Shown: positions 31,985 through 45,093, numbered from the stretch's first letter. The stretch is 64,000 bases of DNA from Mycoplasma sp. SG1 (GCF_023612375.1 NZ_CP076852.1:541475-605474), one strand, 5' to 3'. Notes: generated by a model not told the origin, from the sequence alone. A program made the numbers and translations.

Positions 31985-34900
31985 TTAATTTAAAAGTGGT
32001 CTGTGTATTTTTTTTGGTTTGTTAAGGCGATTCAAAAATTTATTCATAGTTTTTGAAATAACCGATATTTTATTCTCATCAAGAATTAAAATTAATTTTG
32101 TATGAGCTGATACTATTCTTGTTTGTGCTGATAATAAACTTTCTTGTTGATCTAAAGAATATAAAAGAACTGTTTGGAAAATGCTGTCAATGAATTGAAA
32201 AGTATTTGATGAATAAATTAATTCTTTAGCTAATCTAAAATTATTCATTTTATGTTCATAAATTTTAATAACTCCAGCATTTTCATGTCTATCAATGTTA
32301 TATAAATATTTATTAAAGCTTTTGATTTCTATTTTTTTGAAAATTTTAGCAGCTTTGTCATAGATAGTAACAACACATTGCGTATTGTTTGGATCTTGAA
32401 CTATTTTCACTTTAAAACCATTTTCTAAGAAAAAGATAAAATCAAATGGCCCGATCGCTTTTCAAACAACCACTTTATGATTTGCTCCATCAACGTTAAT
32501 GAAGAAATGCTCATCGGTTCTTTCAAATTTTAAAACAAAACAAAGACAAAATTCAGTTCAAAAAAACTGTTGAATCAATGAATCTTTGTAATAAAGATTT
32601 ATCTTGCTGTTTTGATCAAGTTTGAATTTATACAATTTTTCATTATTAATCACTTCAGGGTTAATGTCATGGAAAAATCATTTAACTATTTCTTGATTAA
32701 CTTGGATTAATTTAGGGGGGTTTTTTGGAAAATAATATTCAAATACCCTGTTTAATAGTTTTTGGTTGATTTTATTAATTTGTTTTGATAAATGGTAAAC
32801 TTGCTCAATATTTTGTTTTGTTAGTTTTTCGCTGATATTAAAACGTGGAATTGATTCATTATCTAGTAAAAAAGCATCATGATTTATCGTATCAAATGGT
32901 CAAATAATCGATAAATCTTGTAGTTTTTGATCAATATCTAGTTTATGATAATACTGTTTAAAAATTTTACTTTGTTCTTGGTTAAAGTTTAAAATTTGTT
33001 TGTGTAATCTTTCAAAATCAAGTTCATTTAAAAAGTCAATCCCTTGCAGATTAGGAAGTTTAGCAGTTAAAGGAGAACCATCTAAATATGATTTAAATCC
33101 TAAATCATTAATCGTATCAATCAAGGTTTGAAATTTTTGATCAAGGAGTTTTTTTTGCTCATTATTTCAAATTTTGCATGTTTTAATATAATTTATAACT
33201 TCTTCTTTTAAATTTAAACTTGTTATATCTAATAATAACGGATTGACGATATTTAAACTACTATTAAAATCTGTTTTTATTAATCTTGGAATCTGAGTTT
33301 TTAATTGTTCTAATAGTTGGTTTTGCTCATTGTTATAATCCCTAATTTGAGATTTAAGGGTTAATAGTTCTTGTTTTAAAAATATATTTGCTAAATCAAC
33401 ATATGGTTGTGAATAATCTAATGGTAAATTATTATTTTTAGCAGTAAAACCAAGATTATTAACAGGAGGGATTGTGTTTTTTAAATTTTCTAAAAGATAT
33501 TTTTGTTCATCGTTTCACTTATTAACTTTATTTGCGATAAAATGAACTTCTTCAACTGAACGAATATGAGATAAGTCAAATAAAGGTTTTTTTTGCGTTA
33601 TGCCGTCTTCATAGGTAAAACCATAATCAAGCATCTCAGGAATAGATTTTAAACAATCCTGAAATATTTTTTTCTGTTCTTGGTTATAAAGGTTGATTTG
33701 CTGTCTTAAAACCAAAATTTCTTCATAAGTTAATTCGCGATTAGAACAAATATCTGAAATTTTTGGAAGCGGATTTTTTAAAGGTGAACCATCTAAATAT
33801 TTATCGATTGAATATCCTTTGATTTGTTTTAAACATTCATTAAAATGATCTTTAAAAATTGATACTTGTTCTTGGTTAAAGGTTAAAATATTAACTATTT
33901 GAGCATCGATTAAATGTTTTTGGATTTTATTTTTAGATTTAAAAATTTCTAATTTATCACGACTGACAGATAAGGCTGAACCATTAAATTTTGAATAGTA
34001 ACCTAAATCTTTAATTGGTGGTATTTTTGAGTAGAATTTATTTAATAATTCTCTTTGTAAATTATTTCAACGTTCAATATTAGATTGATGAATTTTTATT
34101 TTTTCAACATTATCTAGAACATTTGTTCCTAAAATCGTTGGTTTAGGGATATTAATACCATCTTCTTCTATAAAACCATAATCAAGGATTTCTTTTGTAT
34201 TTAAATTAACTAAGTTTAAAAGAAATTTTTGTTCATTATTAAAACTTTCAATCGATTCTTTTACATTTAATCATGAATGATAATCTATAATTTCGTCAGG
34301 TTTATAGTGTGGAACTTGATGTTTCACCGGTTCGTGCGTGACTGGATTTTCTTTGATATGATGATCTTCAATAGCAGGAATTTCTTTTAAATGCTCTTTT
34401 AAAATTAATTCTTGTTCATCATTAAAATTTTTGATTAAAGCGATGGCGTTAATAATATCTAATTTATTTTCAAATACTTCACTACTTAAAAGCGGGAAAT
34501 TATATTTTATTAATTCTCCTGTGTAATAATGTCTGAAACCTTTATCAATTATTTTCGGTATTTTTTTTAAAAGAATGTTTCTACATTTAGTTTGAAAATT
34601 ATTCCAGATTTTTACTTTACTACTTAATTTAATAAATTGATTATATTCGTTGAACTTAACGACAGGCTTACCAAACGGAGCCATATCTTCTTGAACTGTA
34701 AAACCAAAGTCAAGAACAGGATCTAATAATTTTAAATATTGCTCTCTAGCTTTTATTTGTGATTTATTAAATTCTTTAATTTTATCAATAGCTAATAAAA
34801 TATTTGTTTTATTTTTGAAAGTTTCTTCATCTAAATATTTATCAACTTTTTCTATAATTTCTCCAGATGGAAAATGTGGAATTCCATAATCTACAACCTT

Positions 34901-37900
34901 AGGAATTAATTTTTTATATTCTTTTAAAATTGATTTTTGCTCTTCGTTAAACTGAGTAATTGATCTTTCAATTTTTTCAAAATCATATAAAGTCTTAATA
35001 AAGGTAATATTTATCTCTGGTTTTTTATGTTGTAATGGTGCGCCGTTTGGATAAATAGTAAATTTTAAATCATTAATTGGAGATAGAAGTTTATAACAAT
35101 TTAAAATAATTTCTTCTTGTTCCTGGTTAAAGTTTAAAATTTTATCTTTTATTTCATCGCATTCAACTTTATCGTGGATGTTTTCTGGAACTATTCTTGG
35201 TTTTGGGTATTTTAGTTTATTACCTAAATGGTCTATTTTAAAACCTAAATCTTTAATTTCAGGCAATGTTTTTATAGCGTAATCTAAAATACTTTTTTGT
35301 TCTTCATTAAAATCGTGAATTTGTTTTTTGATATTTTGAAGATAATCGTCTTCTTGAATTTGTTTAAGATCAAGAATTGGTCTTTTATATTTTATTGGTT
35401 CACCAGAAAAATAAAATCTAAATCCTAAATCATATATTTTTAAAAGATTTTTATACTGATCTCTAATAACAGCAGCTTGTTGATTATTTCAAGCTTCAAT
35501 TTCATTGAATAATTTTAATAATTGTTTGCCGTCTTTATACTCTTTTAAATATCCTAATCTTTTATGAACATCTGGTTTATAAATTTTCTGAGATGTTATT
35601 GGATCATAAGCAGATATTCCATAATCAATCAAAGCAGGCATATTTGCTATGTAATAATCTCAAATCCGTTGTTGTTCTTTGTTAAAATTGATAATTTTAT
35701 CAAGGGTTTTTGAATAAGTATCTTTGTCTTTGATTTCAATTTCAGATAAATTCGGAGGAGGAGTTAAATTAAACCCATATTCATTTTTTCTAAATTTAAG
35801 ATCAATTATAGGTGTAAGCTCTTTTAATTTTTGTAATAGAATTTGTTCTTGGTCGGTATTAAATCTTCTTATCCCTTCGATAATTTCAGAAATCTGGTCA
35901 AATGTTATTGTTTCTCCCTTATCGTCTTTGAATGTAGTAGGAAACGGAACAGAAGCGCCATCTCCTTCATCAAATCCTAAATACTTAACTTTAGGAACTT
36001 GAAGCATAAACTCATTCATTAAATCAACTTGTTCTTTATTAAAGTTAATGATTTTTGTTTTTAAGGTTTCAAAAGATAAATTACCTTTATAAAAATGATG
36101 AAGGTTATACTTCAACGGAGACCCATCTAATTTTGAAACAAAACCTAAATAATGTAATTCAGGTAAATCTTTATTTATTTTTGAAACATTTAAAATCGCT
36201 TCTTTTTGAAATTGAATTAAAACTTTTAAATATTTTGCAAGAGCATATATATCATTGATGATATTTTCCTGTGATAGTCTTGTAAGTGAGGTTTGCGTTT
36301 CAACATAAAATATCTCTGTTCCAACTTTATGTCTAACTAATTTATCAAAAATTTCTTTTAAGTTTGATTTAAATTTAAAGTTTTCTGGATTTGTTAAGAA
36401 ATCAGATTTTGAGTTAAATAAATCAAAAACATGATGAATAAATTCTTCTAATACTTTATCAAAAATAACTTGATTTTTCTTTAATAAACCTATTTCTTTA
36501 ATATCATCAAAATAAAATAATTTGTTGACAAGATCCATTCCAACAATTGTAAAATCGATTAAAAAAATTGATTTTATTAATTTGATTTCATTTTCATCAA
36601 ATAATTGTTTTAAAAAATTAATGAAATAAACGTGAAGTTGAATGTATAAAAATTTCTTGGTATTAAAAAACTGTAAAAAACTTTTTGCTTTAAAGTGATC
36701 TAATAGATTTTTTGCAATAATTTTATGTTTTCTAATTTTCGTTACTAAAAATTTATTAATAATATTTTTAGCAAATTCATTTAATTGAAAGAAATCATAA
36801 AAAATAATGTTTTTTTCAAATTCTGCAGAATTATCAATGACTGTTAAAAATAATGTTCAATCTTCTATTTTAAACTCTTTGCCTTGATAATCAATAATTT
36901 CTTTAATGGTTTGATAAACAGATTTAGCGATGTTTATCATTATTCCGATTTTTAAGAAATAACAATTGCTAGAAGTAAGTTGATATAAAGCATCAGGTTT
37001 TTCTGGACAAAAATTAGAAATATTTGAATAAATTAAATAAAAATAGTTAACCATCGGATCAATGGCGTATACTTGATTTAATTTATTTTTAGGTTGAAGA
37101 TATTGATGTGGGAAAACAAAATGATCAACTACATGATTAATAGTTGGAGATTTAATATATAAAAATGATTCAGCATTTTGAAATGTATAACTAACATCAT
37201 TTAATCATTTATTAACGTTCGCTCCAAAGAATGCTTTTTGAAAATCCTCGATAATTAATGGTAATTTTTCAAATATTATTTTTGAAGATTGAGCTTTAAA
37301 ATCAAGGTTATGTTTTGTAAAACTATTTAACAAAATCTCACTAATTTTTTCATACACTTCTAAATAATAGTAATCAGAAAATAAACTTGAATTAATTAAA
37401 GATTGATAAATTTTACGTTTTTTTAAATATGTATTATTTTGTAAAAAATCAAAATATTCAGGTTTTAAAAAAATACCATTTTTTAAAGTTGCATACTTGG
37501 ATATAAATATCGAAGATAAAATTTTTAAAAAGTTTTTTTCTTTTAAAGTCCTAAAACCATAGGTTTTTTTCAAGACAACGTTAGTTATCTTGCTATAAAT
37601 ATCAAATGGAACAAGAATAGATTGTTCTTCGATTGGTTTATGTTGAAATTCATTAAGCTTATCTAAAAATGATTTATTAGAAATTGCAGCTTTATTTTTA
37701 AACTGCATCGCTAACTCATCGTTTTGTCTGATGATTGATTTACTTAAATCAATTATCATTTCCTTCGTTTTGTGAGAAAAATCTAATGGAATAAAAAAGT
37801 TATCATTTTGATATTTTAATTCATAGTTGATTCTTCCGACTATTGTTTTTGTCGCAAAACAGTTAACAGCTTGAAATGTTAATAAACTAATAAGATAAAT

Positions 37901-38356
37901 AAAATTAAATATTTTTTTTTCGCTTCGATGAGTTTTTTGTAAAGTCAATCATTCACGATAATTGGCAAAATTATTTATTAAAGGGTTTTGAATAAAATAA
38001 ATTATTTTTTTAAGATTTGTTTTATTAATAAAGCTAACTGTATGATTATCTGTAAGATTTGATGAAATAATCTGAAAAATAAATTTTTTAAAAATTTTAT
38101 CTACTTCTGAGATAACTAATAAATTTTTAATTTGATAATCCGTTTTTATGAAATGATTTATTTCTTCTTCAAGAGTTGTTAAATTGATTGAAAATTTTTT
38201 ATTTTCTAATAAGAAATTTTCAGGATCTTTAACTTTTTTAATCGCTGTAAAAAATATTGCTTTTAAACTTAAATAAAAGTATTTGATATTTTCTTTTATA
38301 TGTTGATTAATATCGTTGTTTATATTAATTTTTTGGTAATTTATTTTATTCTTCAT
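31985..38356 (-). CDS. Giant protein with about 18 tandem 60-residue repeats, unknown function
   Basis: One frame of 2123 codons under table 4, from ATG 38356 to TAA 31985. Three parts: an N-terminal region of about 730 residues, helix-rich, Phe/Ile/Lys-rich, without signal peptide or clear transmembrane helix; a repeat region (about 731-1800); and a C-terminal region of about 320 residues, partly beta-like. Each repeat begins with a P-x-I-x-D-L-G-F-like turn, then D-G-x-P-L and a Pro, and ends in F/W/Y-N-x-E-Q, with 18 such end motifs spaced 60 residues on average. The lack of export signals suggests a cytoplasmic or scaffold role. Size and repeats recall mollicute cytoskeletal or gliding-machine proteins, but I see no homology to them; that is only analogy. 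polC follows after 113 nt. Confidence 0.85.
32957..36166 (-). repeat. Protein-level tandem repeat region of the giant gene
   Basis: Encodes residues about 731-1800 of the giant protein. The repeat-end motifs seen are FNKEQ, FNTDQ, FNKEQ, WNNQQ, FNEEQ, FNQEQ, FNEEQ, FNKSQ, WNNFQ, FNDEQ, FNNEQ, WNNLQ, FNQEQ, YNQEQ, WNDEQ, YNNEQ, WNNEQ and FNQEQ in order, from residue 772 to 1791. A more divergent FQKEA at about 716 may be an extra first unit. The repeats are diverged at DNA level, so they are old and selected, not a recent expansion. Confidence 0.85.
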
Positions 38357-38608
38357 TTCCCTATATTTAACGCCTTTAAATAAAAAAAATTGATGATTTA
38401 TTTTTAGTAATTTTTATGTAACAACTTTTTTAATATTTTATGTTAAAAAAAAATAAAAAAAAATAGGTATATTTAATATATTTTCTAAAAATATGCGTAA
38501 TTTTAGGGAAAATAAAAAAATAAAACCTTATTTTCCGTCTATAAAACAACAAACATTTATTAAAAATAAATTATCAAAAAGATAAATATTTTAAAAATGT
38601 ATTATTTT
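38357..38608. other. Intergenic region upstream of the giant gene, with a hairpin
   Basis: No gene. A 9-bp inverted repeat, GGAAAATAA at 38507-38515 and TTATTTTCC at 38528-38536, lies in the middle; it has no T run on the minus strand and so is not an obvious terminator. The giant gene's promoter must be here or it is read through from the hydrolase gene. Confidence 0.4.
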
Positions 38609-39895
38609 TTAATTATAGTCACTTGACAGTGCTTTTAAAAAATCTTTTCTTGATTCTGCTCCGTTAGCGATAGACTGTTCAAAAAAATACACGAAATGAT
38701 TATTAACTGCTCTGTTTCAAAAGAACGAATCTGCATGAGAAGAACCTGGAAGAACTGTAAAGTTAAAATATGGTATTGGTCTTTTGATTTTGCCTATGGT
38801 TTTAACTTTTGTTCAAAATAGTAAACTAATTCCGTTGTAGTAGGAAAAAAGCAATGGTTTGAAATTATCACTATATGGGACAAATGTATCTGCTGTCCCT
38901 TGAACAAAATACATCGGAACAATACTTCGTGCAATGTTATGCGCTGGATTTATTGAATAAGGGTTTCATATGTTCGCTATTATTGTCGAACTTATAGCTC
39001 CAAAATATACTAATCATAATGGGATATCGTAGGTATCTCATAAAACATGTTCAACTTCAGCCATAAGAGAAGCATATCCGCTGTCTTGAATAATATAATC
39101 TAGTTTAGAACCTTCTGCAACATAATCTCTATTGCCGTATAGATCTGAAAACATCATAACCGTAGCAGCACCCATGCTTGCTCCATAAATACCAATTGTA
39201 GAAGCATCTGCTCTTTGACTTATTTTTTCATATACTGCCTGTAATCCATACGCTTCAAAAAGTCCAAACGCAACCCCTCCGGAACCAGTTGTTCCATGAA
39301 AACCAAAGTTATCAATTTCATGCGACATAACTGAATAGTTATCATAAACAACAATATTTATCCCTAATTCTAATAATTTTAAACCGATAATTAAAGAATA
39401 AGTTCAATCAGAAAGAATGCCGTGAACTAAAATAACTCAATGATTAGCATATTCAGGATGTTCTGGCGAAGGTTGAAATGGCGATTTTATTGTATAGCCT
39501 GAAATAACATAAGAAGGATAGGTACCTGGTCCTTTAACATTTAAATAAAAATGATTAATTAATGGCGAAGGTATACTTTTATATTTTTTATTAAGTAGCA
39601 ACCCATCAATATTTAAAGCCTTTAAAGTCTCAATATCTAAATGGCCATTTTCTGGTTGAGGTGGTGATGAAGAAATGTTTTTTTTAATAGGAGGTGGTGG
39701 TGGTATATTGGGTGAAAATAAATAATTAACATTTTCTAAATTACCTTTACAGGCATCGATTTGACATGAAGCAAATTGTTGCGGTAGATAAACGCCGATA
39801 ATCGGTCCAACCGCAATGTTAGCGAATATATATATTCCTGCTATAAAAGCTAAAATTAAACAGATTACTTTACTTTTTTTTGACTTTAACTTCAT
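38609..39895 (-). CDS. Membrane-anchored alpha/beta hydrolase
   Basis: 428 aa, ATG 39895. One N-terminal hydrophobic segment (about residues 8-35), then a Pro-rich stretch with five consecutive prolines (about 64-70), then an alpha/beta-hydrolase domain: VILVHGILSDW (oxyanion strand), nucleophile elbow GIYGASMGAATV (Ser), an acid in FVQGTADTFVPY and a His in LPGSSHAD. This is the order Ser-Asp-His of the fold. Substrate unknown; related mollicute proteins are annotated as esterase/lipase or serine aminopeptidase. The anchor suggests it acts outside the membrane, perhaps on host lipids or esters. Frame contains many UGA codons. Confidence 0.85.
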
Positions 39896-39951
39896 GAAAA
39901 TAATAAAAATGATTGTTCTAAAAATTAGAAATTAAAAAAGAAAGATAAATA

Positions 39952-40425
39952 TTAAGTTATTTTAACATAAGTTAAAATTTTATCTTTACTTAATTCTAAA
40001 ACCATATATGATTTACCAACTAAAGATCGCGGATATGCTAAAGATCCAGGGGAAATAATTCTAACCCCATCAACCTCTTGATCAAACAATTGATGAATAT
40101 GACCGTGTAATAAAACATTACAGTTATATTGTTTTGCAAACTTAGCATACGCTTCTTGGTGATTAGATCTTTTATAAGTTATGATATCACCATGTACAAC
40201 AATAATATTTCAATTATAAATTTTAAAAATTTCAAATTCAGGGAATTTAAGATCTATGTCATTATTACCACGAACACAATAAGTAAAATCTTTTTTAATC
40301 GCTTCATAACTCATCATAGAATCGCCACAATGAACTTTAACACTACAATGAGGTTCCTCTTGGAGAACTTTTTTAATCATCGATCTATCACCGTGATTAT
40401 CTGAAACTAATAATATTCTTATCAT
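39952..40425 (-). CDS. YfcE/MJ0936-family metallophosphodiesterase
   Basis: 157 aa. Small calcineurin-like phosphoesterase with the five metal motifs in order: VSDNHGD (D-x-H), VHCGDSM (G-D), VRGNNDID (G-N-H/N-D), VVHGD and LHGHIH. The family hydrolyses phosphodiesters in vitro; the physiological substrate is uncertain. Full length for the family. ATG 40425. One UGA Trp in IYNWNIIVVHG. Confidence 0.9.
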
Positions 40426-40516
40426 AAAATTAAAATATTTAAGGAAAACTTATATTTTTCTAATTATATAAAATATTTGAAATTTAAAATTAAAAAAATC
40501 TATTTAAAATCCTTTT

Positions 40517-42130
40517 TTAAATAATTGAAGATAATTTTCTGAAATACGTAATGGCGTAATTATGAGCTCGATCTTGTAATAAAGTAATGAAATTTTTTAA
40601 TTTTGGTTCAGATGATAATAAAATCGCCTCATCATCTGAATCGATTAATAATTTATAAGATCGATGCTTAGCATCTTTGGAAACAGAAATAATTTTTGAA
40701 GATAAATATCCTTGTAAAATTTTTTTAGCAGCGTTTAATTGTTGCTTGCCCCCATCAATAATGATAAGATCAGGAATAACTAAACTGCTTCCAGATGATA
40801 TATATTTCTTTTTTAAAGTTTCTTGAATAGCAAGCGGATCATTAGATGAAGTGATTATTTCGCTAAGATTATATTTCCTGAAATTACTTCAAAAGAAATG
40901 ATTATTTTTAAAACTAATAACTGCTCCAACATAATTAAGACCACAAAAATGCGATGTATCGATAAAGTCAATATGATTTAAATGGGTCAGTTGGAGAATA
41001 TTTTTTAAATAGTTTAAGGGATGTTGATACTTTTCTGCATCTTTTACAACTTTTTCAAAACTAGTTTTAAAGTAAATTTTGTTATTTTTGTTAACTAAAT
41101 CCAATAGTTTTCTAAATTTACCTTTTAAAGGGGCTAAAATTTTAATTTTTTTAGCATGATTTGATTCATCGTTATGAAAAAACCAAGCGTCTTTAAATTC
41201 TTTTTCACAGATAAAAATATCAGGTAAAATATTAATACTATATAAATTGGATAGTTGTAATTGTAGCTCGCTGAATCAATCAACTTTTATTTGAAAAATT
41301 TCTTCTGTTTTTGAAAAGAAAGAACCTTGATAAAAGAAATAAATGGTTCAAGCTAAATAATTATCTTTAATTTCTCAACTTAAAACGTGATAGTTTTTTT
41401 GGCTTTTAATTTCAATTAATTGTTGACTTAAAAGTGATTTTATTTTTGTTTTTAAATCTAAATATTCTTGTGCTTTTTCAAAATCTAAATTATCGCTATG
41501 TTCTTGAATTAATTGATCTATTTTTTTAATTAAAGATGTATCTTTTTTTCTAAAAAAATTGGTTAGTTGGTCTTTTAAAGGAATGTAATCTTTTGCTTGA
41601 ATATTTTTGTTAATACATGGCGCTCAACATTGTTTTAAATCAAAAAAAATACATGATTTTTTAGGCAATTTAACACATTTACGAAACGGAAGTTCAGCGT
41701 TTAAAAAATTAATAATTTTTCTTGCTCAAAATCCATCTGGAAACGGACCAAAAAAAATACCATTTTTTTGTTTTATAGTTGGATTACGAAGATAAATTAA
41801 ACGCGGATATTCTTCATTCGTTAAATGAATATATGGATATGTTTTATCATCTTTTCATAAAACATTGTATAACGGTTGGTGTTTTTTAATTAATCTTTGT
41901 TCAAGAATTAAAGCTTCTATTTCTGAATTTGTTACATAAAAAATAACTTTAACTATCTCAGAATAAAAATTATGTAATAAGCGGTGGGGGGTTGTAAAAT
42001 GTTGCTTAACCCTTTTTTGAATGTTTTTTGCTTTACCAATGTAGATAATCTGGTTGTTGTCGTTTAAAAAACAATAACAACCAGATAATGCTGGTAAAGG
42101 TTTGATTAATTGCGCTTGAAGAGTTGTTAT
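40517..42130 (-). CDS. uvrC: UvrC excinuclease subunit, predicted ATA start, no C-terminal HhH
   Basis: 537 aa. It makes both incisions in nucleotide excision repair. N-terminal GIY-YIG nuclease ([24 protein letters not shown]), a Cys-containing region (KQCWAPC), a UVR segment ([12 protein letters not shown]) and a C-terminal RNase H-like nuclease ([48 protein letters not shown]). It stops right after that, so the usual tandem helix-hairpin-helix DNA-binding end is missing. Between an upstream in-frame stop and the conserved [14 protein letters not shown] there is no ATG, GTG or TTG. The likely start is ATA 42130, overlapping the ftsK stop in ATAA, with AAAGG 7 nt before. Confidence 0.92.
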
Positions 42131-45093
42131 CTTAGAACCTTTCTTGGTCTTGACCCATCTTGGGGACCAATAACTTTATCTTTTTCTAATTGATCGATAA
42201 TACTTGCAGCGCGGTTAAAGCCGATTCGATATTTTCTTTGTAAAAAAGAAGAAGAAATTTGTGTTAATTCAGTTTCAACTCATGCTTTTATTTCTGGATA
42301 TAAACTATCATTAAAGTTTTGACTTGATGTATGACTATGATCTGAAAGTGAATGAGTTTCATCGTTTAAAAATTGAGGTGATCGTTGATTAATAATAAAA
42401 TGAGTAATTTCATTAATTTCACCATCAGTTATGAAAGGACCTTGAATTCTAACTGGATGAGGAATAGATGGAGATTGATACAACATATCACCATTCCCTA
42501 ATAAGTTTTCAGCACCACCTTGATCTAAAATTATTTTAGAATCGATTGCTGAACCGACTTGAAAACTAATTCTTGCTACAATATTTGCTTTAATAACTCC
42601 AGTGATAATATTAACAGATGGTCTTTGGGTTGATAAAATTAAATGAATTCCAGCAGCACGACCAAGTTGCGCAATTCTTAAAATATATGTTTCAAAAACT
42701 TTTCCAGAAGTTAACATTAAATCAGCTAACTCATCAATAATAACAACTATATAAGAAAGTTTATGTTTTGAATTAGAACAACTACGGTTATAATCAGCAA
42801 TATTTTTAAAACCAACTTGGGCTAGGAAATGATATCTATCATCCATGATCTTAATAAGTCTGATGAATGCTGATTTAGCTTTATCGGTTGTTTTAATAAC
42901 AGGAACAAGAAGATGAGGAATATTTTGATAAGCGGTCATTTCGACTTTTTTAGGATCAATCAAAATTAATCTCAAATCATTTGGCGAATTTGTAAGCAAT
43001 AAAGCGATTAAAATGGTATTAATACAAACTGATTTACCAGTCCCCGTCGCTCCTGCTATTAAAAGATGTGGTAGTTTTTTGATATTTAAAACTTGACATT
43101 TACCGTTAACATTTCTTCCAATTGGCAATGTTAAGGTTGTTTCGTTGTTGATTAATATTTGTTCTTGAATTAAAGTTTTTAAAGATATTAATTCATTTCA
43201 TGGTGATTCAGTCTCAATTCCAACCATCGACATTCCAGGAATCGGAGCTTGAACCCTTAAACTTTTGACAGCAAGTCCTAATTTTAAATTATTTTGAATT
43301 TGTAAAACACGACTAAGATTAACATTTTCAGGTAAACGTAAACGGTATTGAATAAGTGAAGAAGAAATATGGGCTTCGATACTTAAAACTTCCATGTTAA
43401 AAGCTTTAAAAGTATTAACAATAACATCTTTTTTTTGTTTTACAAAAGTTTCTTTTTCAAGTTTTGGAGATGGACTTTTAAAAACTTTTAAAAAATCAAG
43501 TCTTGGGAATTTATAATTTGATAAATCATAAGCAAAATAAACTATATCTGGATTATCTTCAATCGCTTTTTCAATTGAAAGTTTTTTTGAAGATTTAGAA
43601 TTAGAGACAACAGGCGCATGACTTTCATCTTCTTCTTGATCAACATTTAATTCTTTAATACTAAAACTTTCATTATTTAATCGTTCATTCTTTTCTTGAT
43701 TTTCCATTACTTCCTCGGTTGACATTCTTTTAAATGGCGTAAGAATAATGTCATCACCAAAAATCGCAGATCTAATTTTTGCTTTTTTAGCTTTTATTTT
43801 ATTAGGTAATGAAAAGATTTTTTTCCGATCAACTTCATCGGTTTCTAATGATTGGAAGAAATTGATTTTTTCAGGTTTAGGCATTTGAGTATCAATCGTA
43901 TTTGTTACTATTGTTTTAGTTTCATCGATTAATTTTTTATTATGTTCTTTTACTTCTTCAGGAAGTTCAAAAAGACCTATTTCTTTTTCATCAATTAAAT
44001 CAGCGCCAGCAAATTTATTTTCTAATTTACTTCCTGGTTGAGAATTAACTTCATTTTCAATAACTTTATCGCCATCTTCTTCAATAAATACATTTTTATT
44101 GATCGTTGGAGCAGATAAACCTTGATCGGTTATAATATCCTCTTTCGCTGGTTTACGATCATAATGTGCTTTTCTTCAAATTTCCTCTGTTATCTTGCTT
44201 TCACTTTGTAAAGAATTAGGAGTAGCTTCAGGAAAAGGATGAGTAGAAATTACCATCTCATCAGAATTATTATTTTTATTTCTTAAAAATTGTTTTGAAT
44301 CATTAAAATTTGGTTCAGGCGATGGTTGAGAAGCAAATGTTGGCTGATTTTCTTCAATTTTAGATTCTAACTTTGAATATTTTTTTTGAAGAAGAATTTG
44401 TTGTTTTTGTTTCTTTAGAAATGCTTCTTTTTCTTTATGGACTAATTCAAATTGATATTTTTTAATTGCTTGTTTATAAATAGACCTTTTCCGATATCAA
44501 TAAATTAAAAATGTAAAGCATCAATAATATAAATAATAAGAATGATTAGTTAATAAAACACTAAAAACTATTAAAAAGAAAAGAATATTTACGACAGATG
44601 CAAGAACGACTGACAAACCATGAATCGGAATTAGTAAGAAAAAAGCAACATAAACGGTTTGCAAAACACCACTGGTTATAGTTTTGTTATTCTCTCAATC
44701 CTTGATAAATTGATTTAAAGCTTGTGAAGAAGTGTGTGAACCCATTAATTTAGCCATTGCAATAAAAATGGTAATAGAAATTGTCAGCATCGCTAAAGAG
44801 ACAATTTTACGATTAATGATTGGATGGGCGCTACGCCGGAATATTTCTAGGATTAAAAATCAAAATGAAAAGAAATAAAATATATATCTTCCGATAGAAC
44901 CAAATAAAAGATTATAAGTATAGTGGTCTACTTTTAAAGATTTTAAAAAAATTGAGACAAAACTAAACGTAACAAAGACCAATAAAAAAAGGGCTAAAAC
45001 TTGTCATTTTATCGACTTAAAAAATGATTTATGGCGTTTTTTAAATTGATTGGATCTATTATTGATTTTATTTAATCGTCTAACTGCTTTCAA
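42127..45093 (-). CDS. ftsK: FtsK/SpoIIIE DNA translocase
   Basis: 988 aa. N-terminal membrane domain with about four helices (to residue 200), a long Glu/Lys/Ser/Asn linker (to about 400), then the motor: the alpha/beta RecA-like parts with LIAGATGTGKSVCINTIL (Walker A), VVIIDELADLM (Walker B), LSTQRPSVNIITGVIKANI and a C-terminal gamma winged-helix (RIGFNRAASIIDQLEKDKVI). It pumps chromosomal DNA through the division septum. The start is taken as TTG 45093, because an in-frame TAA lies at 45118-45120 and no ATG occurs before the first helix. The stop overlaps the uvrC start by 3 nt. Confidence 0.93.

Noticed and set aside
31985-38356. Reading the giant gene as several separate genes or a degraded locus
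   Set aside because: All eight standard-code pieces lie in the same frame, broken only by UGA, and the repeat period continues across the breaks.
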